NCBI RefSeq assembly: GCF_001983935.1
Contig: NZ_CP017641.1
Coordinates: 7,738,001-7,802,000, forward strand
From: Fuerstiella marisgermanici
Lineage (GTDB): Bacteria > Planctomycetota > Planctomycetia > Planctomycetales > Planctomycetaceae
DNA: 64,000 nt
Reading direction: 5' to 3'
Below the pieces are notes generated by a model that worked only from the letters and a program-made list of their open reading frames with translations, had not been told where the DNA came from and did not search any database. A program made the position numbers and the translations under genes. Below, piece by piece: positions 8,642 to 17,972 of the stretch (positions are counted from its first letter, which is position 1; each line of letters begins with the position of its first letter).

Positions 8642-10087
8642 TTAGCTTGGTTTGATCTCACGCCAATCCAGTTCGTGAGGCAAAATTTCCCGGCGAGCCG
8701 ACTCGGCAGCGGCGAGGCCCGCGGCTTCGCCCATCGGAACGGAATTGCCAGTGACGCGGTAGCTGGAATGAGCGATGAAGTCGCCGCTAATGCAGCGTCC
8801 TGCCACCAGCAGTCCATCAACGTCGGCGGCGACCAACGCAGGGTACGGAATGTCGTACGGCTTCAGGCCGCCTTTCTTGAATTCACGACTGATTTCCTTG
8901 TTCCCGTGCGCGTTCAATGCGTGAACGTCGATCGCAAACTTGGCGCGGCACACGGCTTGTTCGTGCCGCAGTCCTTTTGCCAAATCTTCCGCTGTAATTT
9001 CATAGCGTCCCTTGATCCGTCGCCCTTCGCGGACTCCGATTTGTTCGGCCGTCGCGACAACGGAAATATCTTTCCACGGCCCGCCCACCTTTCGCAGGCC
9101 ATTGATGATGTCGTGGACCTCCCGACGCGCACGAATCGTGGCTTCGGTAATGGCGGAGGCATCGAACGCGGACACACCGTATTCGTGATTCGTCATGATC
9201 GAATAGATACCGCTGTGCAGGTGCCGCAGTGTGGGGCCGCGATACGAGGGACTCACGCCGTGTTCTTCCATCAACTTCAGCAACAGAGGCTTTGCCTTGC
9301 GGCTGTCTTCACGGATGTAGGGCCGCACCGCTTCAGGATCAACGCCCGTCAGAAGCGCGAGCATCGACATGGGCTGGCATTCGCAGTCTGCTCCCGTACC
9401 AACATCAAACCGGCAGCCCGCGTGAGCCGCCAGATCACCGTCGCCGCTGCAGTCTATAAACCGATCGGCGAGCCAGGCTTCGCGGCCCGACTTTGATTCG
9501 GTCAGCACGGCCGCCACACGATTGTGTTCGTCCGTGACCGCTCCGGCCAGTCGTGTATGAAGGCGAATGTTAACACCTGCTTCGACACATAATTCTTCGA
9601 GTACTAGTTTGGCGATTTCCGGATCGTAAACGGTGCCATGAGTGTTCTTCGCAACCTCACTGCCGCGCGACGAAAACTTCGTCAGTAGTTCGGCCATGAT
9701 GCCGGACTTGTTTTCGGAATCCAGAATCTTCGTCAGCAGGCCGCATGTCCACACACCGCCCAGGCAGCCCGCCATTTCAATCAACTGCACCGACGCTCCC
9801 GCGCGAGCCGCCGCCAATGCTGCGCCGATTCCTGCCGGTCCGCCACCGCAGACGAGCACGTCAGTCTTGCCGGCGACCGGGATTGCTCGCTGCTGTTCAA
9901 CAAGCTGCGTGCCGTCTGCGGACAACATTCCATGCGTCTGCAGGACGTCGCCGCTGACGGGGTTGGTTACTCGCGTGGCGTGTTTTTCATCAGCCGCCGT
10001 GTCTGACGACGTCAAAGCTGAAGACAGGACCAGCCCGCCAGCCGTAGCCTGCAGAAACTGACGTCGTGAGTGATCGCCTTGTGTCAT
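8642..10087 (-). CDS. Tat-exported FAD-dependent oxidoreductase
   Basis: 481 residues with a twin-arginine leader (HSRRQFLQATAGGLVLSSAL) and a dinucleotide-binding motif at about 76-105 (DVLVCGGGPAGIGAALAAARAG followed by QLIEMAGCLGG). Further FAD contacts are DRFIDCSGDGDLAAHAGC near the middle and VAADVDGLLVAGRCISGDF near the C-terminus. This pattern is that of the FAD-dependent oxidoreductase family PF12831, common in planctomycetes as secreted proteins acting on unknown, perhaps carbohydrate-derived, substrates. It precedes the SGNH hydrolase gene on the same strand, suggesting joint action on one extracytoplasmic compound (inference). Confidence 0.88.
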   Translation of the reverse strand: MTQGDHSRRQFLQATAGGLVLSSALTSSDTAADEKHATRVTNPVSGDVLQTHGMLSADGTQLVEQQRAIPVAGKTDVLVCGGGPAGIGAALAAARAGASVQLIEMAGCLGGVWTCGLLTKILDSENKSGIMAELLTKFSSRGSEVAKNTHGTVYDPEIAKLVLEELCVEAGVNIRLHTRLAGAVTDEHNRVAAVLTESKSGREAWLADRFIDCSGDGDLAAHAGCRFDVGTGADCECQPMSMLALLTGVDPEAVRPYIREDSRKAKPLLLKLMEEHGVSPSYRGPTLRHLHSGIYSIMTNHEYGVSAFDASAITEATIRARREVHDIINGLRKVGGPWKDISVVATAEQIGVREGRRIKGRYEITAEDLAKGLRHEQAVCRAKFAIDVHALNAHGNKEISREFKKGGLKPYDIPYPALVAADVDGLLVAGRCISGDFIAHSSYRVTGNSVPMGEAAGLAAAESARREILPHELDWREIKPS

Positions 10088-10321
10088 CGTTTTGCCTTTT
10101 CGACGCTACCGATATGGGTTTGAGAGGCGTGCTCGACGAATGAGCTCGCTGAATTTCCGACTGGGACCAACCAACATCTTTGCTGGAATGTCGGCTTGCG
10201 TAAACCGCGCTGGCAAAATTTCATAGTCGGCGGACCGATTGCGTGCGAAGGAACATTCCGTAGCAACTGTGTCGCCTCCAAAGATTTCGAGCGTTGCAAC
10301 GCGAATTGCTGCCGAAGTTTC

Positions 10322-11230
10322 TCATCGCTCGTCCTCAGCACTCTCCGCTGCTTTGAGCTTGCTGTCGTGCCAGTCGGCGTAGGTTTGTGACGTGCCGGAG
10401 ACCTTCCAGGCGTCTCGGCCGTTAATGTTTCCTGCGTTTACCACTGCCCCGCCGGCGCTGGGACTCCTGAACGGCACGTCTTCTGTGAAGATGTAGTAGT
10501 CTGAGTCCGCTTTCTCAATCAACTTGCCATCAACGATGAGTTGATCGCGAAGACTCTTGTAGGATGTCCACGATGGCAGACCTGATCGTCGAGCCGTTGA
10601 GTCTTTCAGAACGACAAATTCGTCATCCACTTCTCGAGCATACGCTTCTGTACCGACCACGTTCAACACGAAGAGTGGGGATTCATTTGCGGACGGTGCA
10701 GGAGTTCTGTTGATCACCGGCCGAGCTTGCAGAAAGTTGAGTCCGAGTACGGGGAGTACGATTTTGAGTTGATGCAGGAAATACTCCATATCGGCAACGT
10801 CGGATTCCGGAAGTGGAGGAGTTTTGGGCAGCGTGTCGTTTTGAATGTGCGCTCGGCCCGCTTCGTAGCCCAAACTGACAAGTCGGCTTTCCAGATACCG
10901 CCCGTGGGCCTTCGTAATGTTTTGGTCCTTGCTGATGACCACAAGGCACCGAGTCCAGAAGTCCTTCTTTTCGTCCTTGTCGTGCGACTTCAGTCTTTGC
11001 AGAACATCATCTCCTTCGCCGACATAAACCGTGTCGCGAGTTGGTTGTTCGGGGTCCGGCCCCACTAATATGTAGATTCCTGTGCGCCGAACTTCTTCTC
11101 GTTTGGCTAGTTCGGCGAGCTGAGAACGTGGGGCGACGAGAATCATTCCCGTCCAGTTGATGATTTCAGTGGTCATTATCCCGGAAGCGTCACCGTCGAC
11201 GAGATGCAGGCGAATAGTTTTTCCGACCAT
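10322..11230 (-). CDS. GIY-YIG nuclease-family protein with C-terminal DUF4357 domain
   Basis: 302 residues. The GIY-YIG core is at about 50-130: GIYILVG, then TVYVGEGDDVLQRLKSH, with the family's tyrosines and an arginine in the helix. The C-terminal portion (about 205-290; VLKDSTARRSGLPSWTSYKSLRDQL, RDAWK) matches DUF4357, frequently found with GIY-YIG domains and restriction-modification-like proteins. The N-terminal 45 residues are unassigned. A truncated, decayed copy of its C-terminal part lies at 6987-7209 in the same orientation, flanking the SGNH/FAD operon. Codon use is less GC-biased than neighbours, suggesting horizontal acquisition. The role (DNA processing or defence) is not established. 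Confidence 0.82.
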   Translation of the reverse strand: MVGKTIRLHLVDGDASGIMTTEIINWTGMILVAPRSQLAELAKREEVRRTGIYILVGPDPEQPTRDTVYVGEGDDVLQRLKSHDKDEKKDFWTRCLVVISKDQNITKAHGRYLESRLVSLGYEAGRAHIQNDTLPKTPPLPESDVADMEYFLHQLKIVLPVLGLNFLQARPVINRTPAPSANESPLFVLNVVGTEAYAREVDDEFVVLKDSTARRSGLPSWTSYKSLRDQLIVDGKLIEKADSDYYIFTEDVPFRSPSAGGAVVNAGNINGRDAWKVSGTSQTYADWHDSKLKAAESAEDER

Positions 11231-11469
11231 GGATTATGATTCCGGTTGTATTCCTGGTCTTTCAAGGATCCCCGTGATTGCACGTCGGGAAATTGTATTC
11301 GAGTTGCGGCAATGTGCGAACTGACGTGGCTGGGTGTCATTCTAACTCCTTAATGCGACCTGGTGAAGTTTGTGCGTCGTCCTGACATCGAATACCATGC
11401 CCGCACTGCCATAGCCGTTGTTCGGCTGCCAAGTCCCCGTTCGTTTTCCCACGTGCCAAAGCCCTTCTC

Positions 11470-12867
11470 ATGCGAGAACCCCGCTTCACAATATTCGTCA
11501 CTCTTGCCTGTGCGATGCTCTGTGTTCCCACAGTCGCTGTGGGCGCGGAGGAATCTCAGCCGATGAACGAGCCAGCATTTCGCATTGGTACGTTTTCTGC
11601 CGACGTCACGGTGCCGCTCGATCATCGCTGCATGGGCGTTTTGCCAACGAAAACCAAGTTCGTCAAAGACCCGCTGGAAGCGCGTGGCTTTGTGCTCCTC
11701 GGTGCGGAAAAACCGATTGTGGTTGTGGCTGTCGATTGGTGCGAAATCCGCAACGGCGCGTACGATCAATGGCGTGAAGCGGTCGCCAGTGCCGCCGGGA
11801 CGTCGCGCGAACGAGTTCTTGTGACCAGCCTGCATCAGCATGACGCCCCGGTTGTTGATGCTGGAGCGGCGAAATTGCTGCGCGATGTGGGCCTGCCGAA
11901 TGAACTGTATGACGAAGCATTTCACGCCGAAGTGCTGCAACGAGTTTCGGCCGCCGTCAAAGACGCGCTGTCGAAGGCAGTGCCGGTGACTCACGTGGGA
12001 ACTGGACAAGGCAAGGTGGAAAAGCTGGCTTCGAATCGGCGAGTCGTCCGCGAAGATGGTCGCGTTACCTTCGGCCGAGGCAGCCGCAGCGGTGGCGATG
12101 CTTTCATGAGCGCCGCACCAGAAGGACAAATCGATCCCTTCGTCAAAACGATTTCGTTCTGGAACGAGAAAACACCTATCGCCGCCCTTAGCGTCTATTC
12201 CATTCACCCGATGAGCACCTATGGAGAGGGACTCATTTCGGCAGACTTTGTTGGGCTGGCTCGTCGGCTGCGGCAGCACGACCTGCCGGACGTGATGCAA
12301 ATTTACGCATCCGGTTGTAGTGGCGATACCACGGCGGGAAAGTACAACGATGGTTCCGATGCGGCTCGACACAAGATGACTCAACGGCTGTACCAAGGCA
12401 TGAAGCAGGCGTGGGAAACATCGAAGACGACGCCGCTTACAAAGATGCAGTTCCGTTCCACACCGCTGCGATTGGAATTTTACGAACACGGCAATCTGGA
12501 ACCGGCCAAACTTCAGGCGACGTTAAACGACGCCGAACGTCGCGCGGAAGATCGCATTCTGGCCGCCATGGGCCTGTCCAGTCATCAGCGAGTTGCCGCT
12601 GACCAGCCGATTGATTTTCCGTGTGTCGATTTCGGAGCGGCTCAGTTGCTGCTGTTTCCTGGCGAATCGTTTGTCGGTTATCAATTGATGGCTCAACAGA
12701 TGAGAGCGGATTCCTTTGTGGTGTCGATGGGCTATGGCGAATGCTGGACCGGTTACGTTCCGCTGAATTCGTCCTTCGGCGATGGATTCCACGACAGCTG
12801 GTTGTGGGTCCCGCCCGGTTCCGAAAATCGGATGCAGCAGGCAATTCAGAAAGTGCTGCTCCCGTGA
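11470..12867 (+). CDS. Secreted neutral/alkaline ceramidase-like protein
   Basis: 465 residues with a signal peptide (FTIFVTLACAMLCVPTVAVGA). The sequence after residue 35 (FRIGTFSADVTVPLDHRCMG; LVTSLHQHDAPV; YSIHPMSTYGEGLISADFVG; IYASGCSGDTTAGKYN) matches the N-terminal domain of neutral/alkaline non-lysosomal ceramidases as found in many planctomycete secreted proteins. Histidines in SLHQHD and SIHPMS sit where zinc ligands occur in ceramidases. The C-terminal immunoglobulin-like ceramidase domain is not evident. The stop overlaps the GTG of the DTW gene. Activity on ceramide itself is not implied; related bacterial proteins have unknown substrates. Confidence 0.8.
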   Translation: MREPRFTIFVTLACAMLCVPTVAVGAEESQPMNEPAFRIGTFSADVTVPLDHRCMGVLPTKTKFVKDPLEARGFVLLGAEKPIVVVAVDWCEIRNGAYDQWREAVASAAGTSRERVLVTSLHQHDAPVVDAGAAKLLRDVGLPNELYDEAFHAEVLQRVSAAVKDALSKAVPVTHVGTGQGKVEKLASNRRVVREDGRVTFGRGSRSGGDAFMSAAPEGQIDPFVKTISFWNEKTPIAALSVYSIHPMSTYGEGLISADFVGLARRLRQHDLPDVMQIYASGCSGDTTAGKYNDGSDAARHKMTQRLYQGMKQAWETSKTTPLTKMQFRSTPLRLEFYEHGNLEPAKLQATLNDAERRAEDRILAAMGLSSHQRVAADQPIDFPCVDFGAAQLLLFPGESFVGYQLMAQQMRADSFVVSMGYGECWTGYVPLNSSFGDGFHDSWLWVPPGSENRMQQAIQKVLLP

Positions 12868-14057
12868 CGTTTGACGCCCGTTCAATAACGCCCCTGCCCC
12901 GCCCTGCACCGCATTTAGTCACCGACCGGTTTCGCGAACGCTGCTATACCTGCTATCGCCCACAGGCCGCCTGCTTCTGCGACACGATTCCGTCGATCGA
13001 CAACCGAACGCACGTGCTGATTCTGCAACACGTCAAAGAACGATTTCATGCCTTCAACACGGCTCGAATCGTCCGGCAGGCGCTGCGTAACTGCGACTTG
13101 CTGGTTGATCAAACGAAGCGGCTGGCGCGAGCGGAACTGCCTCTGCATCAGTCGACTGGCGTTCTGTATCCCGGCGCGAATGCGAAGTTGCTGTCGGATC
13201 TGCCTGCGTCCGACCGGCCGGCTCAATTGATCATTCTGGATGGCACATGGCATCACGCGAAGACGTTCATGCGACAGATTCCCACGTTGCAGCAACTGCC
13301 GCGATACTGTCTGAACCCCGCCGCTCCCAGCAACTACCGAATCCGCAAAGAACCCACCGAATCGGCGCTGTCAACTGTTGAGGCGACCGTTGAGGCGTTA
13401 AGGACCCTGGAACCTGAAACGGAAGGTTTCGACAAACTGCTGCGAGCTTTCGACGGCATGATTGACGAACACCTGCTGCATTCGGAAAAGTCTGGCCGGC
13501 TGCGGATTCCAAAGCGACCGTGGAAGCCGCCTGCGAATATCCCCGCCGTCTTAATCGACGATTTGCCCAACGTCGTCGTCGCTTATGGAGAAGCAGCTCG
13601 CGGACTGAACGGCCAGCGGCAGAAGAACCGCGAACCGATCTACTGGGCCGCTCAACGATTGGGCACAGGCGAAACGTTCGAACGCGCCATTCATCCGCGA
13701 CGCCCTGTGGAGGCTGAGTTCCTGACTCACCTTGAACTTTCCGCCGCCGACTTTGCGAACGCAATCGCCCCAGGCGACTTCCGCGACGCATGGCAGAAAT
13801 TTCTGCGGCCCACCGATACGCTCGCCGTCTTCAACGACAGTACACTACGTTTACTGGCGACTGTCGCCGCAGAAGTGCCTTCTTCAGTCACCTTAAAGTC
13901 TGTGAATCTGCGGCAGGATTGCAAAACGCTGGATGCACTCGTGAGCATGCTGGAACTCATCCCGCCGCGCGTTTCTCACAAAGGTCGAGCCGGCAAACGG
14001 CTGGCGAGCGCCATCGCTTACGTGAAGTACCTTCACAACCTTGGCAACGGGCCGTGA
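12864..14057 (+). CDS. DTW-domain protein (tRNA aminocarboxypropyltransferase family) with extra C-terminal domain
   Basis: 397 residues beginning at GTG 12864, which overlaps the preceding stop (GTGA); the frame extends further upstream but within the ceramidase-like gene. Residues 27-39 hold a zinc-like cysteine cluster (CYTCYRPQAACFC), 98-104 the GVLYPG motif and 122-133 the DTW-type motif (LIILDGTWHHAK), then YRIRKEP. These define the TapT/DTWD family that makes acp3U in tRNA using SAM. Usual members are about 200-250 residues. Here residues about 235-390 form a second domain whose spacing recalls a DEDD (DnaQ-like) exonuclease: tGETFERAIHP, then LTHLELSAADF, then LAVFNDSTLRLL. The acidic catalytic residues appear degraded. 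Confidence 0.82.
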   Translation: MTFDARSITPLPRPAPHLVTDRFRERCYTCYRPQAACFCDTIPSIDNRTHVLILQHVKERFHAFNTARIVRQALRNCDLLVDQTKRLARAELPLHQSTGVLYPGANAKLLSDLPASDRPAQLIILDGTWHHAKTFMRQIPTLQQLPRYCLNPAAPSNYRIRKEPTESALSTVEATVEALRTLEPETEGFDKLLRAFDGMIDEHLLHSEKSGRLRIPKRPWKPPANIPAVLIDDLPNVVVAYGEAARGLNGQRQKNREPIYWAAQRLGTGETFERAIHPRRPVEAEFLTHLELSAADFANAIAPGDFRDAWQKFLRPTDTLAVFNDSTLRLLATVAAEVPSSVTLKSVNLRQDCKTLDALVSMLELIPPRVSHKGRAGKRLASAIAYVKYLHNLGNGP

Positions 14058-14106
14058 TTGGGGCTGCGTTTTGGTGCGGGAGTTATCTGCCGCATAAAAT
14101 GAGTTG

Positions 14107-15849
14107 TTATTTGCCAACTCGTGTCGCGACCTGCTTCACGCCGTTTTGGTGAAGCGTTAATTGAGTTGCCGGACCCGATCGCCCCAGCTTGAATTCAAAC
14201 ATTGCATCGATGCCACGGTACAACCATTTCGTTTCTGAGTCCGGAAACACTTCGTTGAACTGCTGGCCGGACAGACGGACCATCAGGTGCCCGTCGCGAT
14301 CTTCAACGTCGAAGACGAAATTGGCGAGCTTATATCGGCCGACCAGTCGAGCACGATGCTTTGCGTCGACGACGATTGGGCCTGGAATGCGTTCCGCCAT
14401 TTTGCTGCTGTCTGCGCGACGGGACTCAGCCCGAATGGCAGCGCGATTCTCGGCGGTCATGACTGCGCTGTCGACGACGGATGCTTGTTTCGTTTTGACA
14501 TCCTGTAGGCGCAGTTTGACTGTTTTCTCGGGTTTGTGCCCCATTCCCCACAACACTTCGACCAGGTCTTCGCGGATTCGCTTCTGCCACAAGCCGCCAC
14601 ACAGCTTCTTGGCTGAAGCGACAATCTCTGTGACCTTGATTCCGTCCAGCTCAAGCCTCTGGTAAGTTGTACCGTCGTAGGTGACGAACACAAAATCACC
14701 ATGCATCCCGACGCTTGTGAAGGGTGACACCTTCGGCGGCGTATTGCCGTGCTGAATGTTCGGCTTGATGCCTGCTGCCGTCTGAAGCAACTGCACGGCC
14801 AGGGCATCCACTTCATCTGTCACGGCCGTGTTGCATAGCACGATGACAGCGGATTTGATTCGGCGGTTGATGAAAATTGCAGAGCGAGATCCGCCTGTTC
14901 CACCATTGTGCCACCGCGTTGCACCATCCGCGTGGATCATCCAGCCCAGGCCAATTGCTGAGCCTGATGCATCTGCGGCGCTGTGCTGCTTCCACGCCAG
15001 GTCAATTGCTTCACCCAACTTCCCCGGCGGCGGGTTTAGTTGTGCTTTCGCGAACTTCATCATGTCGGACATGGTGGCGCGGATTCCGCCCGCACCCGGC
15101 ATATCGGCGAACGTCCAGGCTGACGTCGATAAACCAAATTTGCTGTGCGGAATTGCAGATCGCTGTTTCTGGTCGCGGGTCAATTCAACGGAGCAGTCTT
15201 TCATGCCGAGTGGCATTGTGATCCGTTCCTGCAACAGCTTCTGATAGGTCGTCTTCGCGTTTTCTGCAATCAGGTACCCGAGTACAGACATGCCGAAGTT
15301 TGAGTATTCATGCAATTCGCCCGGCTTACGGGGGAGTCTGAAATTCGCGAGCGCAGACGCAGCTTTCTTTGAATCGTAGAGTCGATACGGATCTTTCAGT
15401 GACGTGACTTCAAGATTTCCTGGCAATCTTGGAAGTCCAGAACGATGCGCGCTGAGGTCAACCCACTGGATCGAACGCCCTTTGTGCGACGGCAAACGAA
15501 TACCGGCCGCGTTGTCGGTATTCGCTGTCGCATGCAAGTCCAGCTCCCCTCGCACCACGGCGTCGGCAAGCAGCAGACCGGTGAAGACTTTGCTGATCGA
15601 ACCCAACTCGTAAACCGTGTGATTGTCCGCCTTCCTGCCAGCACTGGTCGCAGTGCCGAGATGCACGATTCCTTCGCGGTCGCCTTCGACGTAACCGATC
15701 GAGATGCCATCGACGATATTGTCTTCGATCAATGGCAAAGCGACTTTTGTGACAAGCTCGTCCGATAGCTGTTGTGCCGTCGCGATTTGCCCTGTCAGCC
15801 AGAACACTGCCAGCAGCGAAGTACCCAATGTTCTGAAACCATCTCTCAT
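14107..15849 (-). CDS. Secreted serine hydrolase, beta-lactamase class C/PBP4 fold
   Basis: 580 residues from ATG 15849, which has a good Shine-Dalgarno (AAAGGTG) at proper spacing; a GTG three codons upstream is less likely. A signal peptide precedes residue about 26. The class C serine-hydrolase motifs are present: SxxK at 84-87 (GSISKVF), YxN at about 182 (YSNFGMSVLG) and the HxG triad element (WHNGGTGGSRS). The C-terminal 200 residues (from about 380) form an extra beta-rich domain as in many esterase/beta-lactamase-like proteins. It probably acts as a periplasmic esterase, D-aminopeptidase or similar; resistance to beta-lactams should not be assumed. It is convergent with the DTW gene. 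Confidence 0.87.
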   Translation of the reverse strand: MRDGFRTLGTSLLAVFWLTGQIATAQQLSDELVTKVALPLIEDNIVDGISIGYVEGDREGIVHLGTATSAGRKADNHTVYELGSISKVFTGLLLADAVVRGELDLHATANTDNAAGIRLPSHKGRSIQWVDLSAHRSGLPRLPGNLEVTSLKDPYRLYDSKKAASALANFRLPRKPGELHEYSNFGMSVLGYLIAENAKTTYQKLLQERITMPLGMKDCSVELTRDQKQRSAIPHSKFGLSTSAWTFADMPGAGGIRATMSDMMKFAKAQLNPPPGKLGEAIDLAWKQHSAADASGSAIGLGWMIHADGATRWHNGGTGGSRSAIFINRRIKSAVIVLCNTAVTDEVDALAVQLLQTAAGIKPNIQHGNTPPKVSPFTSVGMHGDFVFVTYDGTTYQRLELDGIKVTEIVASAKKLCGGLWQKRIREDLVEVLWGMGHKPEKTVKLRLQDVKTKQASVVDSAVMTAENRAAIRAESRRADSSKMAERIPGPIVVDAKHRARLVGRYKLANFVFDVEDRDGHLMVRLSGQQFNEVFPDSETKWLYRGIDAMFEFKLGRSGPATQLTLHQNGVKQVATRVGK

Positions 15850-16124
15850 TTCGATCACCTTTCAAAAGCGAACCACCCTATTGATTGGTCGCACAACGGA
15901 GGTGATTATTACACGAAGTTGAAAGATTCCGTGAAATCGTCCGGTTGAAGCTTTATTGGTGCAGGAGCAATTCAAGGAATGCGGCGTCCCGCTTCTCGCC
16001 ATTTGCAGGTAAACCTTCCGCTTCAAGTTTGAGGTGCGTCTTCCCAACCGGATTGGGCGTGTTCTTTCAGCGATCGGTCACTCGGTCGAATGGGGCCGGT
16101 TTATACGCGGAGTCGGCTGCTGTC

Positions 16125-17972
16125 TTACTGCGCCATTAGTGAGAGCAACAAACGAGGATGGTCTGTATAAAGTCGTTCGACGCCAGCATCAAGCAATCGC
16201 TTCATCGTGGTCGCGTCGTTGACGGTCCATGCTCCCACTTCGATTCCGGCAGCTTTGATCATTCGGATCTTTTCAGGCGTGATTCCTTCATGGTGAAGTA
16301 CAAGTGACTCGAACCCGTGATGCGTGGCGATTCGGATGTCTTCTTTGATGTCGGTGTCCTTGCCTCGATCCCAGAACACGGGGATGGCTGAGTTAAGCTG
16401 CTTTACCTCAGCCATGTACGCGAGATTTCCATCATTAAAGCCCACCCATTTTTCCGCCTTCAATTCTTCAATCATCGCGACCGCGTCGGCGACGCAGTCC
16501 GTTTTGGGTTGAATGGAAACGCGAGTGCGATCCTGTTTTATCACGACTTGTAGAACGTCTTTGAGCAACGGAATCTGTTGTGGTGGGCACGAGTCGAGCG
16601 TCTTGCCGGTTCGTTTTCTGAAGTCGGTTGCCACATCGACGGTCGTCAGCTCTTTGTAGGTTGACTCGGAGACAACCAGGTTCTTGTCCCCCACGCGATT
16701 CGTTGTCTTGTCATGAATCACGACCAGTTGACCGTCCTTGGTGCGAAGAATGTCCAGTTCAATCCAGTCGGCTCCAACGTTGATGCCACTTTGGAAGGCC
16801 GGCATCGTGTTTTCCGGGAACTCGCCAGAGTTGCCTCGATGCGCCGTCACGCCATTGGCAGGAAACGACTCGCTCAGCTCGACGATCTGCCCACGTTTTT
16901 TCTGAAACAATTCCAACCAGCTCAGCGTCAATGCCTCAGGAATCGTTTTCGCAGGGCGGATCTCGTCGGGTGTCGATCCCCAATAAAAACCGATCCAGCC
17001 AGTGACATGCTCACGCGACCGATCGATGAATTCTTCGAGTTCTTCGGCACTGCATTTCAGAACGAATGTTTCTTCGACAACAACCGGTTTGCCGACTGCT
17101 GAAAACCCTTTCACGATTTCGATGGCTTCATCAACCTTTTCCCTTTCGGGGTAGATATGCATGGCGATGAAGTCGAGGTCTGCAGCAATTGTTTCGGGCA
17201 CAAAGCCGGAAGTCATGCCGGGCCGATCCAGACTCCATGGGACCAATCCGACTGTGATCAGGTGTCGTTTGTCATGTTTACGGATCGCTGACACCAGCGT
17301 GTGAATCCAGTTTCGGGCCACGTCTGTGCGATTGCGGCCGTTGCGGTCAAGTGCGATGAACTGCACAAAGTGTTTGTTTCCGAGTGCTGGCCCCAACCAG
17401 TCATCGCGTTTTTTGTCGCCACCAGGCACAACCGGTTCATTCATGAGGTCGTAGCAAAAGATGGCTGGGCTATCTGAGCACGTCTTCGCCACGGCCTCCC
17501 AGAACACCGCTTGTGCCTTCCAACGCTCCTGTTCGCTGAGTCTGTCGTACCACCGTGGCACATCCTGTTTGTGGTAGCAGCCCAAGCCGGTTAGGTCGAT
17601 GTAGATCCCGGTCTGTTCGGCCAGTTGGATCAGCTTCGCGAGTTGTTTCAGGGAATGCTGCGTGGGCTCGGTTGGGCTCGTCATGAACTTACCGAACTGA
17701 AGGTGAATGCGAACAATGTTTGCTCCGAGCCCCTTCATTTCCCGAAAGGCAGATTCGACCGTCGGCCACTTGTCGTCCCAGTAGTCCTCGATCAGCTTTC
17801 CATCGCCCTCGTGGTCATAATTAAAGCCCCACGGGACAAAGCGTCGGCCCGAAGTTGTCAAAGTGAAGCTCTTGCCATCGTCGGAAACCCGAACCCACTC
17901 CAGTTCTGCTGCGGTACATGGCACGGCAATCAGTAGCACGATGATCGAGATAGAAATTCTGCGAGGCGTCAT
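16125..17972 (-). CDS. Fusion of GH5-like cellulase-fold glycoside hydrolase and glycerophosphodiester phosphodiesterase
   Basis: 615 residues from ATG 17972 (an in-frame GTG lies seven codons upstream), with a signal peptide (ISISIIVLLIAVPCTAA). Residues about 25-355 resemble GH5-type (beta/alpha)8 hydrolases: acid/base Glu179 in CYDLMNEPVV, IAMHIYP, and nucleophile Glu near 301 in VVVEETF. Residues about 372-612 are a GDPD domain: His378-Arg379 (VTAHRGNSGEFPENT), Glu405/Asp407 (WIELDILRTKDG), His (LVVIHDKTTNR) and TVNDATTMKRLLDAGV. Both catalytic sets look intact. One secreted protein thus pairs a glycosidase with a phosphodiesterase, perhaps for glycerophosphoryl-sugar polymers (inference). 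Confidence 0.85.
   Translation of the reverse strand: MTPRRISISIIVLLIAVPCTAAELEWVRVSDDGKSFTLTTSGRRFVPWGFNYDHEGDGKLIEDYWDDKWPTVESAFREMKGLGANIVRIHLQFGKFMTSPTEPTQHSLKQLAKLIQLAEQTGIYIDLTGLGCYHKQDVPRWYDRLSEQERWKAQAVFWEAVAKTCSDSPAIFCYDLMNEPVVPGGDKKRDDWLGPALGNKHFVQFIALDRNGRNRTDVARNWIHTLVSAIRKHDKRHLITVGLVPWSLDRPGMTSGFVPETIAADLDFIAMHIYPEREKVDEAIEIVKGFSAVGKPVVVEETFVLKCSAEELEEFIDRSREHVTGWIGFYWGSTPDEIRPAKTIPEALTLSWLELFQKKRGQIVELSESFPANGVTAHRGNSGEFPENTMPAFQSGINVGADWIELDILRTKDGQLVVIHDKTTNRVGDKNLVVSESTYKELTTVDVATDFRKRTGKTLDSCPPQQIPLLKDVLQVVIKQDRTRVSIQPKTDCVADAVAMIEELKAEKWVGFNDGNLAYMAEVKQLNSAIPVFWDRGKDTDIKEDIRIATHHGFESLVLHHEGITPEKIRMIKAAGIEVGAWTVNDATTMKRLLDAGVERLYTDHPRLLLSLMAQ

Noticed and set aside
10084-10341. 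85-codon minus-strand frame upstream of, and overlapping, the FAD oxidoreductase start
   Set aside because: Composition is unlike a protein, no family is recognised, it overlaps the 3' end of the GIY-YIG gene, and the interval is better seen as the promoter region of the FAD gene.
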